A DNA stretch of 6,085 nucleotides from contig CANEMG010000062.1 of the NCBI GenBank assembly GCA_947428535.1, forward strand, positions 1-6,085. The letters are read 5' to 3'. Source of the stretch: an uncultured Clostridium sp. Lineage in GTDB: Bacteria > Bacillota > Clostridia > TANB77 > CAG-508. The notes under the pieces were generated by a model. It ran no database searches. It was not told the origin of the DNA and saw nothing but the letters and a program-made list of their open reading frames with translations. A program made the position numbers and the translations under genes. Shown here in pieces: positions 1 to 6,085 of this stretch; position 1 is the first letter of the stretch; each line of letters starts with the position of its first letter.

Positions 1-1583
1 AAAGTGATTTGCAGTTTAAAAAAGTATTAATAAATCATCCAAATATGAATATAAGATTAATAAGAATACTAATTATATTTACTTTTGCTGTTTTGGGAAT
101 GTTAGTAAAAGAAAATAAAATAGATACTTTAGAATATAATAGTAATTCTAAATGTCAAAAAAATATATTTTTATTTATACTATTTTTGGTGTGTGTTGCA
201 GTATTCACATATGTTATAAAACAATATGAAACTGAAAAATTTTGGGTAGAAAAAGATGAAATAAATAAAGAAGACTCAATATTAATGCAAACAGAAGCAA
301 TTATAAATGGTCAAATTGCTCTTATGGAAGAGCCATCATCAGAACTTAAAGATATGGAAAATCCATATGATAGTACTAAAAGAGGAGAAGAAAATATACC
401 ATATTTATATGATGTAGCATATTATAATGGAAATTATTATAATTATTTTGGTATTGCACCAATTATTACAATGATATTGCCTTTTAGATTAATAACAGGA
501 TGTTATACACATATGTATGTTTTTAATATCTTTTATATGCTTATCTCTATTTTGGCATTATATACTTTATATAAAAAAATAATAGAAAGATATATAAAGA
601 AAATATCATTATGTAATTTTTATTTGGGATTTTATGCAATACTATTTGGATCAAATATTTTTACATTATTACGAGGTGCTAAATATGATATAGTTGTAAC
701 TTCAGGAATTGCCTTTTTACTTATTTCAATGAATCTTGCAATTTCAATTTATGATAAAGAAAAAACTAAATATTTAAAGTTAATATTACTTGGAATTACT
801 ACAGGATTAATTGTTTTGTCTAAACCTAATTTAATTATATACTATTTATTTATTCTAATACTATGCTTAATTAGTATGAGAAAGTTAAGTTTAAAAGAAA
901 AAATTAAAAATAGTATATTTATTTTTATACCACTTGGAATACTTGCTATTTTTCAAATGTTTTTAAATTATATAAGATTTGATAGTATTTTTGAATTTGG
1001 AGCTAAATATCAATTAACAGGTTTTAATATGATATCATGTATGTCTATAACATTTGGAAAAATATATGCTGGATTAGTTGAATATACTTTTAAAACTCCA
1101 GCTATAAATCCATTAAAATTTCCATTTATATTTATAAATACAGATGTATCTCATATATCAATAAATGAAATTTGTTATGAAAATAGATTGATTGGATTAA
1201 TTGCAATACCAATATTATACGCATATTTTTTAAAAAGAAATGTTATGAAAAAAGCTAAGGAGCCAGAATTAAACCTATTTGTTGAAATATGTATAATAAT
1301 ATCTGTATTTTCTATTATAATAAATACATGTTTAGGTGGAATTTGTGAAACTTATAGTATTGATTTTAAGTTAATATTAGCAATAGGAGCAGTTCTAATA
1401 TTACTTAAATGGATAGAATTAAATGAAAAAAATGAAGATATAAATAAAATATTCATATTATTATGCGTTGCAACAATTCTAATTATGTTACCTATAAGTT
1501 TAACAACAGAAGGAAATTTCTTAACAAATTTTGCAAGTGATACAACAGTATTTTTTAAAAATATATTTGAGTTTTGGAGTTAG
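1..1583 (+). CDS. Multi-pass membrane protein, GT-C-like glycosyltransferase-type family (5' partial)
   Basis: The frame is open to the left edge (codons at 3-5 and 6-8 are sense). The TTG at 9 and the ATG at 45 have no Shine-Dalgarno site, so the true start probably lies outside the window. About 524 residues are visible (numbered from the TTG at 9). Hydrophobic segments lie near residues 16-33, 52-70, 148-164, 169-188, 203-220, 228-247, 257-271, 274-290, 301-318, 396-408, 425-443, 454-468 and 479-497. After the second helix comes a long polar loop (71-146) with NPYD (118-121), YLYDVAYYNGNYY (132-144) and then YFGIAP (146-151). Further on is NYIRFDSIFEFGAKYQLTG (320-338). From memory these blocks match a family of bacterial membrane proteins with GT-C-like topology, thought to transfer sugars from lipid carriers on the outer face of the membrane. 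Function is not proven: donor and acceptor cannot be read from the sequence. The EamA-type transporter 27 bases downstream fits an envelope role and probable cotranscription. Confidence 0.7.
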   Translation, partial: SDLQFKKVLINHPNMNIRLIRILIIFTFAVLGMLVKENKIDTLEYNSNSKCQKNIFLFILFLVCVAVFTYVIKQYETEKFWVEKDEINKEDSILMQTEAIINGQIALMEEPSSELKDMENPYDSTKRGEENIPYLYDVAYYNGNYYNYFGIAPIITMILPFRLITGCYTHMYVFNIFYMLISILALYTLYKKIIERYIKKISLCNFYLGFYAILFGSNIFTLLRGAKYDIVVTSGIAFLLISMNLAISIYDKEKTKYLKLILLGITTGLIVLSKPNLIIYYLFILILCLISMRKLSLKEKIKNSIFIFIPLGILAIFQMFLNYIRFDSIFEFGAKYQLTGFNMISCMSITFGKIYAGLVEYTFKTPAINPLKFPFIFINTDVSHISINEICYENRLIGLIAIPILYAYFLKRNVMKKAKEPELNLFVEICIIISVFSIIINTCLGGICETYSIDFKLILAIGAVLILLKWIELNEKNEDINKIFILLCVATILIMLPISLTTEGNFLTNFASDTTVFFKNIFEFWS

Positions 1584-1610
1584 TAAAATTAGTATTATAA
1601 GGAGATATAA

Positions 1611-2471
1611 ATGTTAGGGATTGTAATTGCAGTATTATCATCATTTTTTATGGCAGAAATGCAAATACTTTTAAAGAAAAGTTATAAAGAATTAAACTCT
1701 TCTGTTGCGTATTTTTTTGATATGCTTTTTGGACTAATTATATGGATACCAGTAGGAATTTTATTTGGTGCAACATTAGAAGGAATACGTAAATGTTTAT
1801 TATATGCAATTATTTCTGCAATACTGTCTGAGGCATTAGTATTTTATGCATTATCAAAAGGAAATTTAAGTGTTACTACAGTTATAATTGCAACTTATCC
1901 TGTATATACATTATTATTTTCATTTTTAATAAATAATGAAAAATTAACTTTAATACAAATAATATGTGTTTTAATTACCATTTTAGGTACTATTTTAACT
2001 GCATTTGATTATAATTTTAAGGTAAAAAATCTTAAAAATATTTCTATTATAATACCACTCATAGCAGCTATTGCAATAGGATTTTCAGATACATTAACTA
2101 AAGTAATAATAGATGAAACATCTTCATTTAATTTTTTAGTTGCAATCGCAATTGTTCAAATTCCTGTTGCAATTATATATTTAATTTTAACTAAGCAAAA
2201 ATTTAAAACAATTTTAGATGATTTAAAGGCAGGAGTAAAAGAATACAAATATTCTATAATAGGTTCTTTATTAAATGTATTAGGAACAGGATGTTTATTA
2301 GTGTCATTTAATTATACATATGCTTCTATTGCATCACCGCTAACTGCTATTTATACTCCATTAGTTTTAATTTATTCTTTTGCAGTTTTAAAAGAAAAAA
2401 TAAGTAAAGTTAATTTGATTGGTGTAGTATTAGCTTTAATTGGTGCATTTGGAATAATAGTAATTGGATAG
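1611..2471 (+). CDS. EamA/DMT-superfamily 10-helix membrane transporter
   Basis: This is a complete 286-residue protein, the usual length for the EamA (drug/metabolite transporter) family, whose members export or exchange small metabolites across the cytoplasmic membrane. It shows two EamA repeats, residues about 3-132 and 144-285, each with five hydrophobic helices. The helix-4/5 signatures are visible in both halves: SVTTVIIATYPVYTLLFSFL then NNEKLTL (108-114) in the first, and ASPLTAIYTPLVLIYSF then LKEKISKVNLIGV (260-272) in the second. The glutamates after helix 4 (E110, E262) are at the conserved position. The ATG start is fixed by AAGGAG at 1599-1604, six bases upstream. The preceding membrane protein ends only 27 bases before, so the two are likely one transcript. 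The substrate cannot be inferred. Small EamA relatives that move lipid-linked sugars exist, so a role with the upstream glycosyltransferase-like protein is possible, but metabolite efflux is equally likely. Confidence 0.88.
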   Translation: MLGIVIAVLSSFFMAEMQILLKKSYKELNSSVAYFFDMLFGLIIWIPVGILFGATLEGIRKCLLYAIISAILSEALVFYALSKGNLSVTTVIIATYPVYTLLFSFLINNEKLTLIQIICVLITILGTILTAFDYNFKVKNLKNISIIIPLIAAIAIGFSDTLTKVIIDETSSFNFLVAIAIVQIPVAIIYLILTKQKFKTILDDLKAGVKEYKYSIIGSLLNVLGTGCLLVSFNYTYASIASPLTAIYTPLVLIYSFAVLKEKISKVNLIGVVLALIGAFGIIVIG

Positions 2472-2474
2472 TTT

Positions 2475-2486
2475 TATGTATACATA
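2475..2486. repeat. 12-bp perfect palindrome after the transporter gene
   Basis: TATGTATACATA reads the same on both strands and begins three bases after the stop codon of the EamA gene. With no loop it is a poor RNA hairpin and no T tract follows, so it does not look like an intrinsic terminator. It could be a small operator-like site, or chance in such AT-rich DNA. Confidence 0.3.
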
Positions 2487-2574
2487 TATAGTAGATGAGA
2501 GAAAATAGAGTCTTATATAATATTTGATGCTTAGATTGAATATATAGCTTTTAGATATACAAGTTTAAATATGA

Positions 2575-2603
2575 TTGACTTTAATATAAAGATTTTATAT
2601 AAT
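2575..2603 (+). promoter_or_regulatory. Sigma-A type promoter of pta
   Basis: TTGACT at 2575-2580 (five of six matches to the -35 consensus) and TATAAT at 2598-2603 (perfect -10) are separated by exactly 17 bases. Transcription would start near 2609-2611, giving a leader of about 30 bases before the pta start. A small inverted repeat, CTTTA/TAAAG (2579-2583 and 2587-2591), overlaps the end of the -35 box and the spacer. A second, CTAAAG/CTTTAG (2606-2611 and 2621-2626), covers the expected start site and touches the ribosome-binding site. Either might be regulatory, but neither matches an operator I can name. The promoter itself is the strongest in the window by eye. Confidence 0.75.
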
Positions 2604-2626
2604 GACTAAAGTATAAAAGTCTTTAG

Positions 2627-2633
2627 AGAGGAG
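2627..2633 (+). promoter_or_regulatory. Ribosome-binding site that fixes the TTG start of pta
   Basis: AGAGGAG lies six bases before TTG at 2640. In that frame a stop (TAA, 2607-2609) lies upstream and no ATG or GTG intervenes. The next in-frame ATG is codon 8 (2661), which would remove the conserved N-terminal residues and has no comparable site at proper distance. The TTG is therefore the likely start. Confidence 0.8.
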
Positions 2634-2639
2634 TCAAAA

Positions 2640-3638
2640 TTGAATTTTATAGAAGAAAGAATGAAAAGAGCAAAAAAAGAAATAAAGAAAATTGTGTTAC
2701 CAGAAGCTAGTGATTTAAGAACAATTCAAGCTACAGCAAAAGTTTTAGCAGAAGGATATGCAGAAATTGTTTTAGTAGGAGATGAAAATGCTATTAATAG
2801 AGTAGCAGAAGAAAATGGATTAGATATAAGCAAAGCAAGTATAGTAAATCCATTAAAAACTGAAAAGAGTAAAAATTATGCTGAAAAATTATATGAATTA
2901 AGAAAAGCAAAAGGTATGACACTAGAGCAAGCAGAAGAATTAGTAAAAGATGAAGTATATTTTGGAATGATGATGGTAAAAGAAGGAGAAGCTGATGGAT
3001 TAGTTTCTGGAGCTATTCATTCAACATCAGATACATTAAGACCAGCACTTCAAATTTTAAAAACAGCACCAGGAACAAAACTAGTATCAGCCTTTTTTTT
3101 TATGGTTGTGCCAGATTGTGAATATGGAGAAGATGGAGTATTTGTATTTGGAGACTGTGGATTAAATCAAAATCCAAATGCAGAAGAATTAGTAGAAATA
3201 GCATATTCATCAAGTAAAAGTTTTGAACAATTAGTAGGAAAAGAATCTAAAGTTGCTATGCTTTCATATTCAACTAAAGGAAGTGCAAAATCAGAACTTA
3301 CTCAAAAAGTAATTGATGCAACAAATATGGTAAAAGAAAAATACCCAGAAATGAAAGTAGATGGAGAATTACAACTAGATGCAGCAATAGTACCAAGTGT
3401 TGGAAAAAGTAAAGCACCAGATAGTGATATTGCAGGAACAGCAAACACACTTATATTCCCAGATTTAGATGCAGGAAATATTGGATATAAATTAACTCAA
3501 AGACTAGGAAAAGCAGAAGCTTATGGACCTCTTTGCCAAGGTATTGCTAAACCAGTTAATGACTTATCTAGAGGATGTTCAGCAGAAGATATTGCAGGTG
3601 TAGTTGCTATTACAGCTGTACAAGCTCAAAATGATTAA
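2640..3638 (+). CDS. pta: Phosphate acetyltransferase (phosphotransacetylase)
   Basis: Pta interconverts acetyl-CoA plus phosphate with acetyl phosphate plus CoA in the cytoplasm, the first step of the acetate/ATP fermentation branch. The 332 residues are the full length of the short, single-domain Pta class; the N-terminal regulatory domain of the long enterobacterial form is absent. Recognisable blocks are IVLPEASD (18-25), LVSGAIHSTSDTLRPALQIL (121-140), MVVPDCEYGE (155-164), MLSYSTKGSAKSE (207-219), VDGELQLDAAIVP (240-252), AGTANTLIFPDLDAGNIGYK (265-284) and NDLSRGCSAEDI (307-318). Residues matching the active site described for the Methanosarcina thermophila enzyme are present with an offset of one: R88, R134, C160, S310, R311 and D317. 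It has its own strong promoter, starts at TTG, and is followed by two acetate kinase genes. A run of nine T (3093-3101) encodes F152-F154, and the frame is intact through it. Related phosphate butyryltransferases are less likely given the motifs and neighbours. Confidence 0.97.
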   Translation: MNFIEERMKRAKKEIKKIVLPEASDLRTIQATAKVLAEGYAEIVLVGDENAINRVAEENGLDISKASIVNPLKTEKSKNYAEKLYELRKAKGMTLEQAEELVKDEVYFGMMMVKEGEADGLVSGAIHSTSDTLRPALQILKTAPGTKLVSAFFFMVVPDCEYGEDGVFVFGDCGLNQNPNAEELVEIAYSSSKSFEQLVGKESKVAMLSYSTKGSAKSELTQKVIDATNMVKEKYPEMKVDGELQLDAAIVPSVGKSKAPDSDIAGTANTLIFPDLDAGNIGYKLTQRLGKAEAYGPLCQGIAKPVNDLSRGCSAEDIAGVVAITAVQAQND

Positions 3639-3639
3639 T

Positions 3640-3738
3640 AACTTCGCATTACTACGTTAGAATTCAATAAAAATTTTAATTACATACAAATTGTATGTGC
3701 ATAAAATTTTTATTAAATTCTGCCTTGTATTGCTTGTT
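3640..3738. repeat. Long imperfect palindrome between pta and ackA
   Basis: The core 3659-3721 is centred on A3690. The outer 20-base arms (3659-3678 and 3702-3721) pair at 19 of 20 positions; C3665 opposite A3715 is the mismatch. After a short internal loop, ACATACAA (3682-3689) pairs with TTGTATGT (3691-3698) around the single central base. Looser pairing extends outward: GCA and TAC on the left (3646-3652) match GTA and TGC on the right (3727-3733), and AAC (3640-3642) matches GTT (3736-3738). The left end (TTCGCATTACTACG) has CG dinucleotides that are rare in the surrounding DNA. As RNA it would form one long hairpin beginning just after the pta stop. No U tract follows the right arm, so it is not a standard intrinsic terminator. 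It may be a dispersed palindromic (MITE-like) element, or a processing or stability hairpin. Confidence 0.75.
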
Positions 3739-3786
3739 CTGAATCATTTTTAATATTAATAAAATATTATTAAATAATAAAAAAAT

Positions 3787-3791
3787 GGAGG
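3787..3791 (+). promoter_or_regulatory. Ribosome-binding site of the first ackA
   Basis: GGAGG sits six bases before the ATG at 3798 and is the strongest Shine-Dalgarno core in the window. The 50 bases upstream are almost pure A/T, and I could not pick out a convincing separate promoter there, so the gene may depend on transcription from the pta promoter. Confidence 0.85.
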
Positions 3792-3797
3792 ATTAAA

Positions 3798-4997
3798 ATG
3801 AAAATATTAGTAATTAATTGTGGGAGTTCATCTTTAAAATATCAATTAATAGATATGGAAGGTGAAAAACTTTTAGCTAAAGGAAACTTTGAAAGAATAG
3901 GAGAGAAAGAAGCATTTGTTACACATAAAGTAAATGGAGAAAAATATGTTATAAATGCACCTGTAATGGATCACGAAGAAGCTTTAAAAATAGTTCTTGA
4001 ACAATTAGTACACAAAGATTATGGTGTTATAAAAGATTTATCAGAAATTTCTGCAGTTGGACATAGATTAGTTCATGGAGGAGAAATATTTGACAAATCA
4101 GTTATTATAGATGAAGAAGTTATTGAGAAATATGCTTCATGTTCAAGTTTAGCACCACTTCATAATCCAGCAACAATACTTGGAATAAGAGCCTGCCAAA
4201 AAGCTATGCCAGGAGTTCCAATGGCAGGAGCATTTGATACAGCATTTCATCAAACAATGCCAAAAGAAAATTATATGTATCCAATTCCTTATGAATTTTA
4301 TGAGAAGTATGGAATAAGAAAATATGGATTTCATGGAACTTCACATCAATATGTTTCTAAAAGAGCAGCAGATTTAATAGGAAAACCAATAGAAGACTTA
4401 AAAATTGTTACTTGTCATATTGGTCAAGGAGCATCAATATGTGCTATAGATGGAGGAAAATCTATAGATACATCAATGGGATTATCACCACTTGGTGGAA
4501 TAGCGATGGTAACACGTTCAGGAGATTTAGATCCATCAGTTGTAACAGAAATAATGGAAAGAGAAAATTTAACAGCTAAAGAAGTAAATACATTATTAAA
4601 TAAAAAATCAGGATTATATGGAATGACAGGTCTAAATCCAGATTTTAGAGAAATAGAACTTGCTTCTTATGAAGATGATAAACCAAAAGCAAAAGTTGCA
4701 ATAGAATTATTTACAAAAACAATTGCACAATTTGTTGCTAAATATGCTGTATCTTTAAAAGGAGTAGATGCAATTGTATTTACTGGTGGTATTGGAGAAA
4801 ACCAAATAAATATTAGAAAGAAAATTGCTGAAAACTTAGAGTGGATGGGATTAAAAATAGATTTAGAAAAAAATAATGTAAGAAGTGAAGAAACAAAAAT
4901 TTCTTCAGATGATTCTAAAATATTAGCATATGTAATTCCTACAGATGAGGAAATGGTTATAGCAAGAGATACAAAAGCATTAGTAGAATCTAATTAA
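3798..4997 (+). CDS. ackA: Acetate kinase, first copy
   Basis: Acetate kinase converts acetyl phosphate plus ADP to acetate plus ATP (reversible) in the cytoplasm, acting directly after Pta. The 399 residues are the family's full length. The ASKHA fold signatures are in order: VINCGSSSLKYQL (5-17, phosphate-binding N7 and S10-S12), GHRLVHGGE (88-96, R90), LAPLHNPA (118-125), AFDTAFHQTMP (145-155, catalytic D147), YGFHGTSHQYVS (176-187, H179), CHIGQGASI (206-214), MGLSPLGGIAMVTRSGDLDP (227-246, R240), FTGGIGEN (328-335, adenosine site) and PTDEE (381-385). The usual HLGNG loop has Gln (Q210) in place of Asn. The GGIGEN motif is kept, so an ATP/ADP-using enzyme is expected rather than a pyrophosphate type. 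Butyrate kinase is unlikely because the D/R/H set and SSSLK start are those of acetate kinases. A second copy starts 23 bases after the stop. Confidence 0.96.
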   Translation: MKILVINCGSSSLKYQLIDMEGEKLLAKGNFERIGEKEAFVTHKVNGEKYVINAPVMDHEEALKIVLEQLVHKDYGVIKDLSEISAVGHRLVHGGEIFDKSVIIDEEVIEKYASCSSLAPLHNPATILGIRACQKAMPGVPMAGAFDTAFHQTMPKENYMYPIPYEFYEKYGIRKYGFHGTSHQYVSKRAADLIGKPIEDLKIVTCHIGQGASICAIDGGKSIDTSMGLSPLGGIAMVTRSGDLDPSVVTEIMERENLTAKEVNTLLNKKSGLYGMTGLNPDFREIELASYEDDKPKAKVAIELFTKTIAQFVAKYAVSLKGVDAIVFTGGIGENQINIRKKIAENLEWMGLKIDLEKNNVRSEETKISSDDSKILAYVIPTDEEMVIARDTKALVESN

Positions 4998-5003
4998 CAA
5001 AGA

Positions 5004-5008
5004 AAGGA
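5004..5008 (+). promoter_or_regulatory. Weak, distant ribosome-binding site of the second ackA
   Basis: AAGGA is the best purine core before the ATG at 5021, with a 12-base gap instead of the six bases seen before the other genes. The ATG is nevertheless certain because the protein begins MKILVLNCGSSS as in the first copy. The spacing suggests lower translation of the second copy. Confidence 0.55.
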
Positions 5009-5020
5009 AATTAATTACTT

Positions 5021-6085
5021 ATGAAAATATTAGTTTTAAATTGTGGAAGTTCATCTTTAAAATTTCAACTTATAAATACAGAAAATAATGAAAGAATGGC
5101 AAAAGGAAATTTTGAAAGAATAGGTGGAATGAAAACTACTCTTAATTTAAATATACGAGGAAAAAAAGAAGAATTATTGCATATAGCAAGGGATTTTGAT
5201 GAGGCTATAGAATTTGTTTTAGAAGTTTTACAAAAGCCAGAATATGATTTAATAAATAATTTATCAGAAATACAAGCAGTAGGACATAGAATTGTACATG
5301 GTGGAGAGATGTTTAGTCATTCTGTAGTAATTGATGATGAAGTTATAGAAGAAATAGAAAAATGTATTGATTTAGCGCCACTTCATAATCCAGCAGGAGT
5401 ATCTGGAATAAAAGCAGCAAAAAAAGTCTTACCAGATGTGCCAATGGTAGCAGTATTTGATACAGCATTTCATCAAACAATGCCTTCTAAAGCATATGTA
5501 TATCAAATACCATATAGATATTACACAAGTTATAAAATTCGTAAATATGGATTCCATGGAACTAGTCACAAATATGTGTCAGAAAGAATAACTGAACTTG
5601 AGGGAGATAATAAAAAAGTTATAAATTGTCATTTAGGTCAAGGTGCTTCAATATGTGCTATAGACTCTGGAAAATCAATAGATACAAGTATGGGGCTAAC
5701 ACCACTTGCTGGTATACCAATGGCTACTAGATGTGGTGACATAGATCCTGCGATTATACCTTATATAATGAAAAGAGACAATTTAGGACCAGAAGATATA
5801 GAAGAAATTTTAAATAAACAAGCAGGAGCATGGGGATTGTCTGGAGTTTCAACAGATTTTAAAGATATTGAAGATGGATTTGATATGGGAGATCAGAGAT
5901 CTATTTTAACCTTAGAAAATCAAGCATATAAAATAGCTCAATATATTGGGCAATATATGATTTCTCTTGGAGGATTAGATGTTTTAACTTTTGCTGGTGG
6001 TGTAGGAGAAAACGGTATAGAAACTAGAGAAAGAGTTTGTAAATATTTAGAACCTTTTGGCTTGAAATTTGACTTGGAGGCTAAT
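5021..6085 (+). CDS. ackA: Acetate kinase, second tandem copy (3' partial)
   Basis: The frame from ATG 5021 runs open to the window's last base, giving 355 residues; about 40 C-terminal residues of a normal acetate kinase are missing, including the PTDEE block. Visible signatures are LNCGSSSLKFQL (6-17), GHRIVHGGE (88-96, R90), LAPLHNPA (118-125), FDTAFHQTMP (146-155, D147), YGFHGTSHKYVS (176-187, H179), CHLGQGASI (203-211), MGLTPLAGIPMATRCGDIDP (224-243, R237) and FAGGVGEN (324-331). All catalytic residues in the visible part are kept, so it looks functional. As in the first copy, Gln (Q207) replaces the usual Asn of the HLGNG loop. Ungapped hand alignment with the first copy, allowing small gaps near residues 196 and 290, gives about 53% identity. 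That indicates an old duplication or separate acquisition, not a recent copy. It lies 23 bases after the first ackA and is probably cotranscribed. A related carboxylate kinase with a different substrate preference, such as propionate, cannot be excluded. Confidence 0.93.
   Translation, partial: MKILVLNCGSSSLKFQLINTENNERMAKGNFERIGGMKTTLNLNIRGKKEELLHIARDFDEAIEFVLEVLQKPEYDLINNLSEIQAVGHRIVHGGEMFSHSVVIDDEVIEEIEKCIDLAPLHNPAGVSGIKAAKKVLPDVPMVAVFDTAFHQTMPSKAYVYQIPYRYYTSYKIRKYGFHGTSHKYVSERITELEGDNKKVINCHLGQGASICAIDSGKSIDTSMGLTPLAGIPMATRCGDIDPAIIPYIMKRDNLGPEDIEEILNKQAGAWGLSGVSTDFKDIEDGFDMGDQRSILTLENQAYKIAQYIGQYMISLGGLDVLTFAGGVGENGIETRERVCKYLEPFGLKFDLEAN

Noticed and set aside
9..11. TTG at 9 as the true start of the first membrane protein
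   Set aside because: The frame is open to the window edge and no ribosome-binding site can be seen in the eight bases before it, so the gene is better treated as cut by the edge.
2476..2508. Tiny ORF (ATG at 2476, ten codons) in the gap before pta
   Set aside because: It has no Shine-Dalgarno site, is too short and shows no recognisable content.
2516..2521. A second TATAAT upstream of pta
   Set aside because: No acceptable -35 box lies 16-18 bases upstream, whereas the promoter at 2575-2603 has both boxes with ideal spacing.
3734..3770. Possible separate promoter for ackA (TTGTTC then A/T-rich -10-like hexamers)
   Set aside because: The -35 matches only half the consensus, and the A/T-rich stretch yields many -10-like hexamers by chance.
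3745..3786. Possible terminator in the A/T-rich stretch before ackA
   Set aside because: Only weak all-A/T stems with no G/C pairs can be drawn, and the run after them is A rather than T on the coding strand.
4149..4334. 61-codon open frame on the - strand inside ackA
   Set aside because: It is entirely antisense to strongly conserved acetate kinase codons, is rich in Cys, Trp and Ile as expected of a shadow frame, and has no ribosome-binding site.

Overview
This AT-rich window looks chromosomal and most likely comes from a low-GC Firmicute, probably a clostridial anaerobe. The evidence is strong AA/T-rich codon use (AGA, ATA, TTA, GAA dominate), strong purine-rich Shine-Dalgarno sites, one TTG start, and the phosphotransacetylase / acetate kinase pair of fermentative acetate formation. 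All complete frames end in TAA or TAG and tryptophan is always TGG, so the ordinary bacterial code fits. Every gene is on the + strand.

Layout. Positions 1-1583 hold a large multi-pass membrane protein, open at the left edge, with motifs of a bacterial GT-C-like (lipid-linked sugar glycosyltransferase-like) family. A complete EamA/DMT-type 10-helix transporter follows after 27 bases (1611-2471), probably in the same transcript. A 168-base gap carries a 12-bp perfect palindrome just after the transporter and, nearer the next gene, a near-consensus sigma-A promoter. That promoter drives pta (2640-3638, TTG start). A 159-base gap after pta is largely occupied by a long imperfect palindrome of about 99 bases. 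Then come two acetate kinase genes in tandem: a complete ackA (3798-4997) and, 23 bases later, a second ackA paralogue (5021 to the right edge, 355 codons visible, C-terminus missing).

How the genes work together. Pta converts acetyl-CoA plus phosphate to acetyl phosphate and CoA. Acetate kinase then transfers the phosphoryl group to ADP, giving acetate and ATP: the substrate-level phosphorylation branch of fermentation, reversible for acetate assimilation. The first two genes have no evident metabolic link to this and probably form a separate cell-envelope unit.

The window is mostly recognisable housekeeping. The points that stand out are the tandem pair of acetate kinases (about 53% identical by hand count), a shared Asn-to-Gln change in the phosphate-binding HxGxG loop of both kinases, and the long palindrome between pta and ackA. 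I see no mobile element proteins, CRISPR array, tRNA or rRNA, and no convincing new defence or biosynthetic system.
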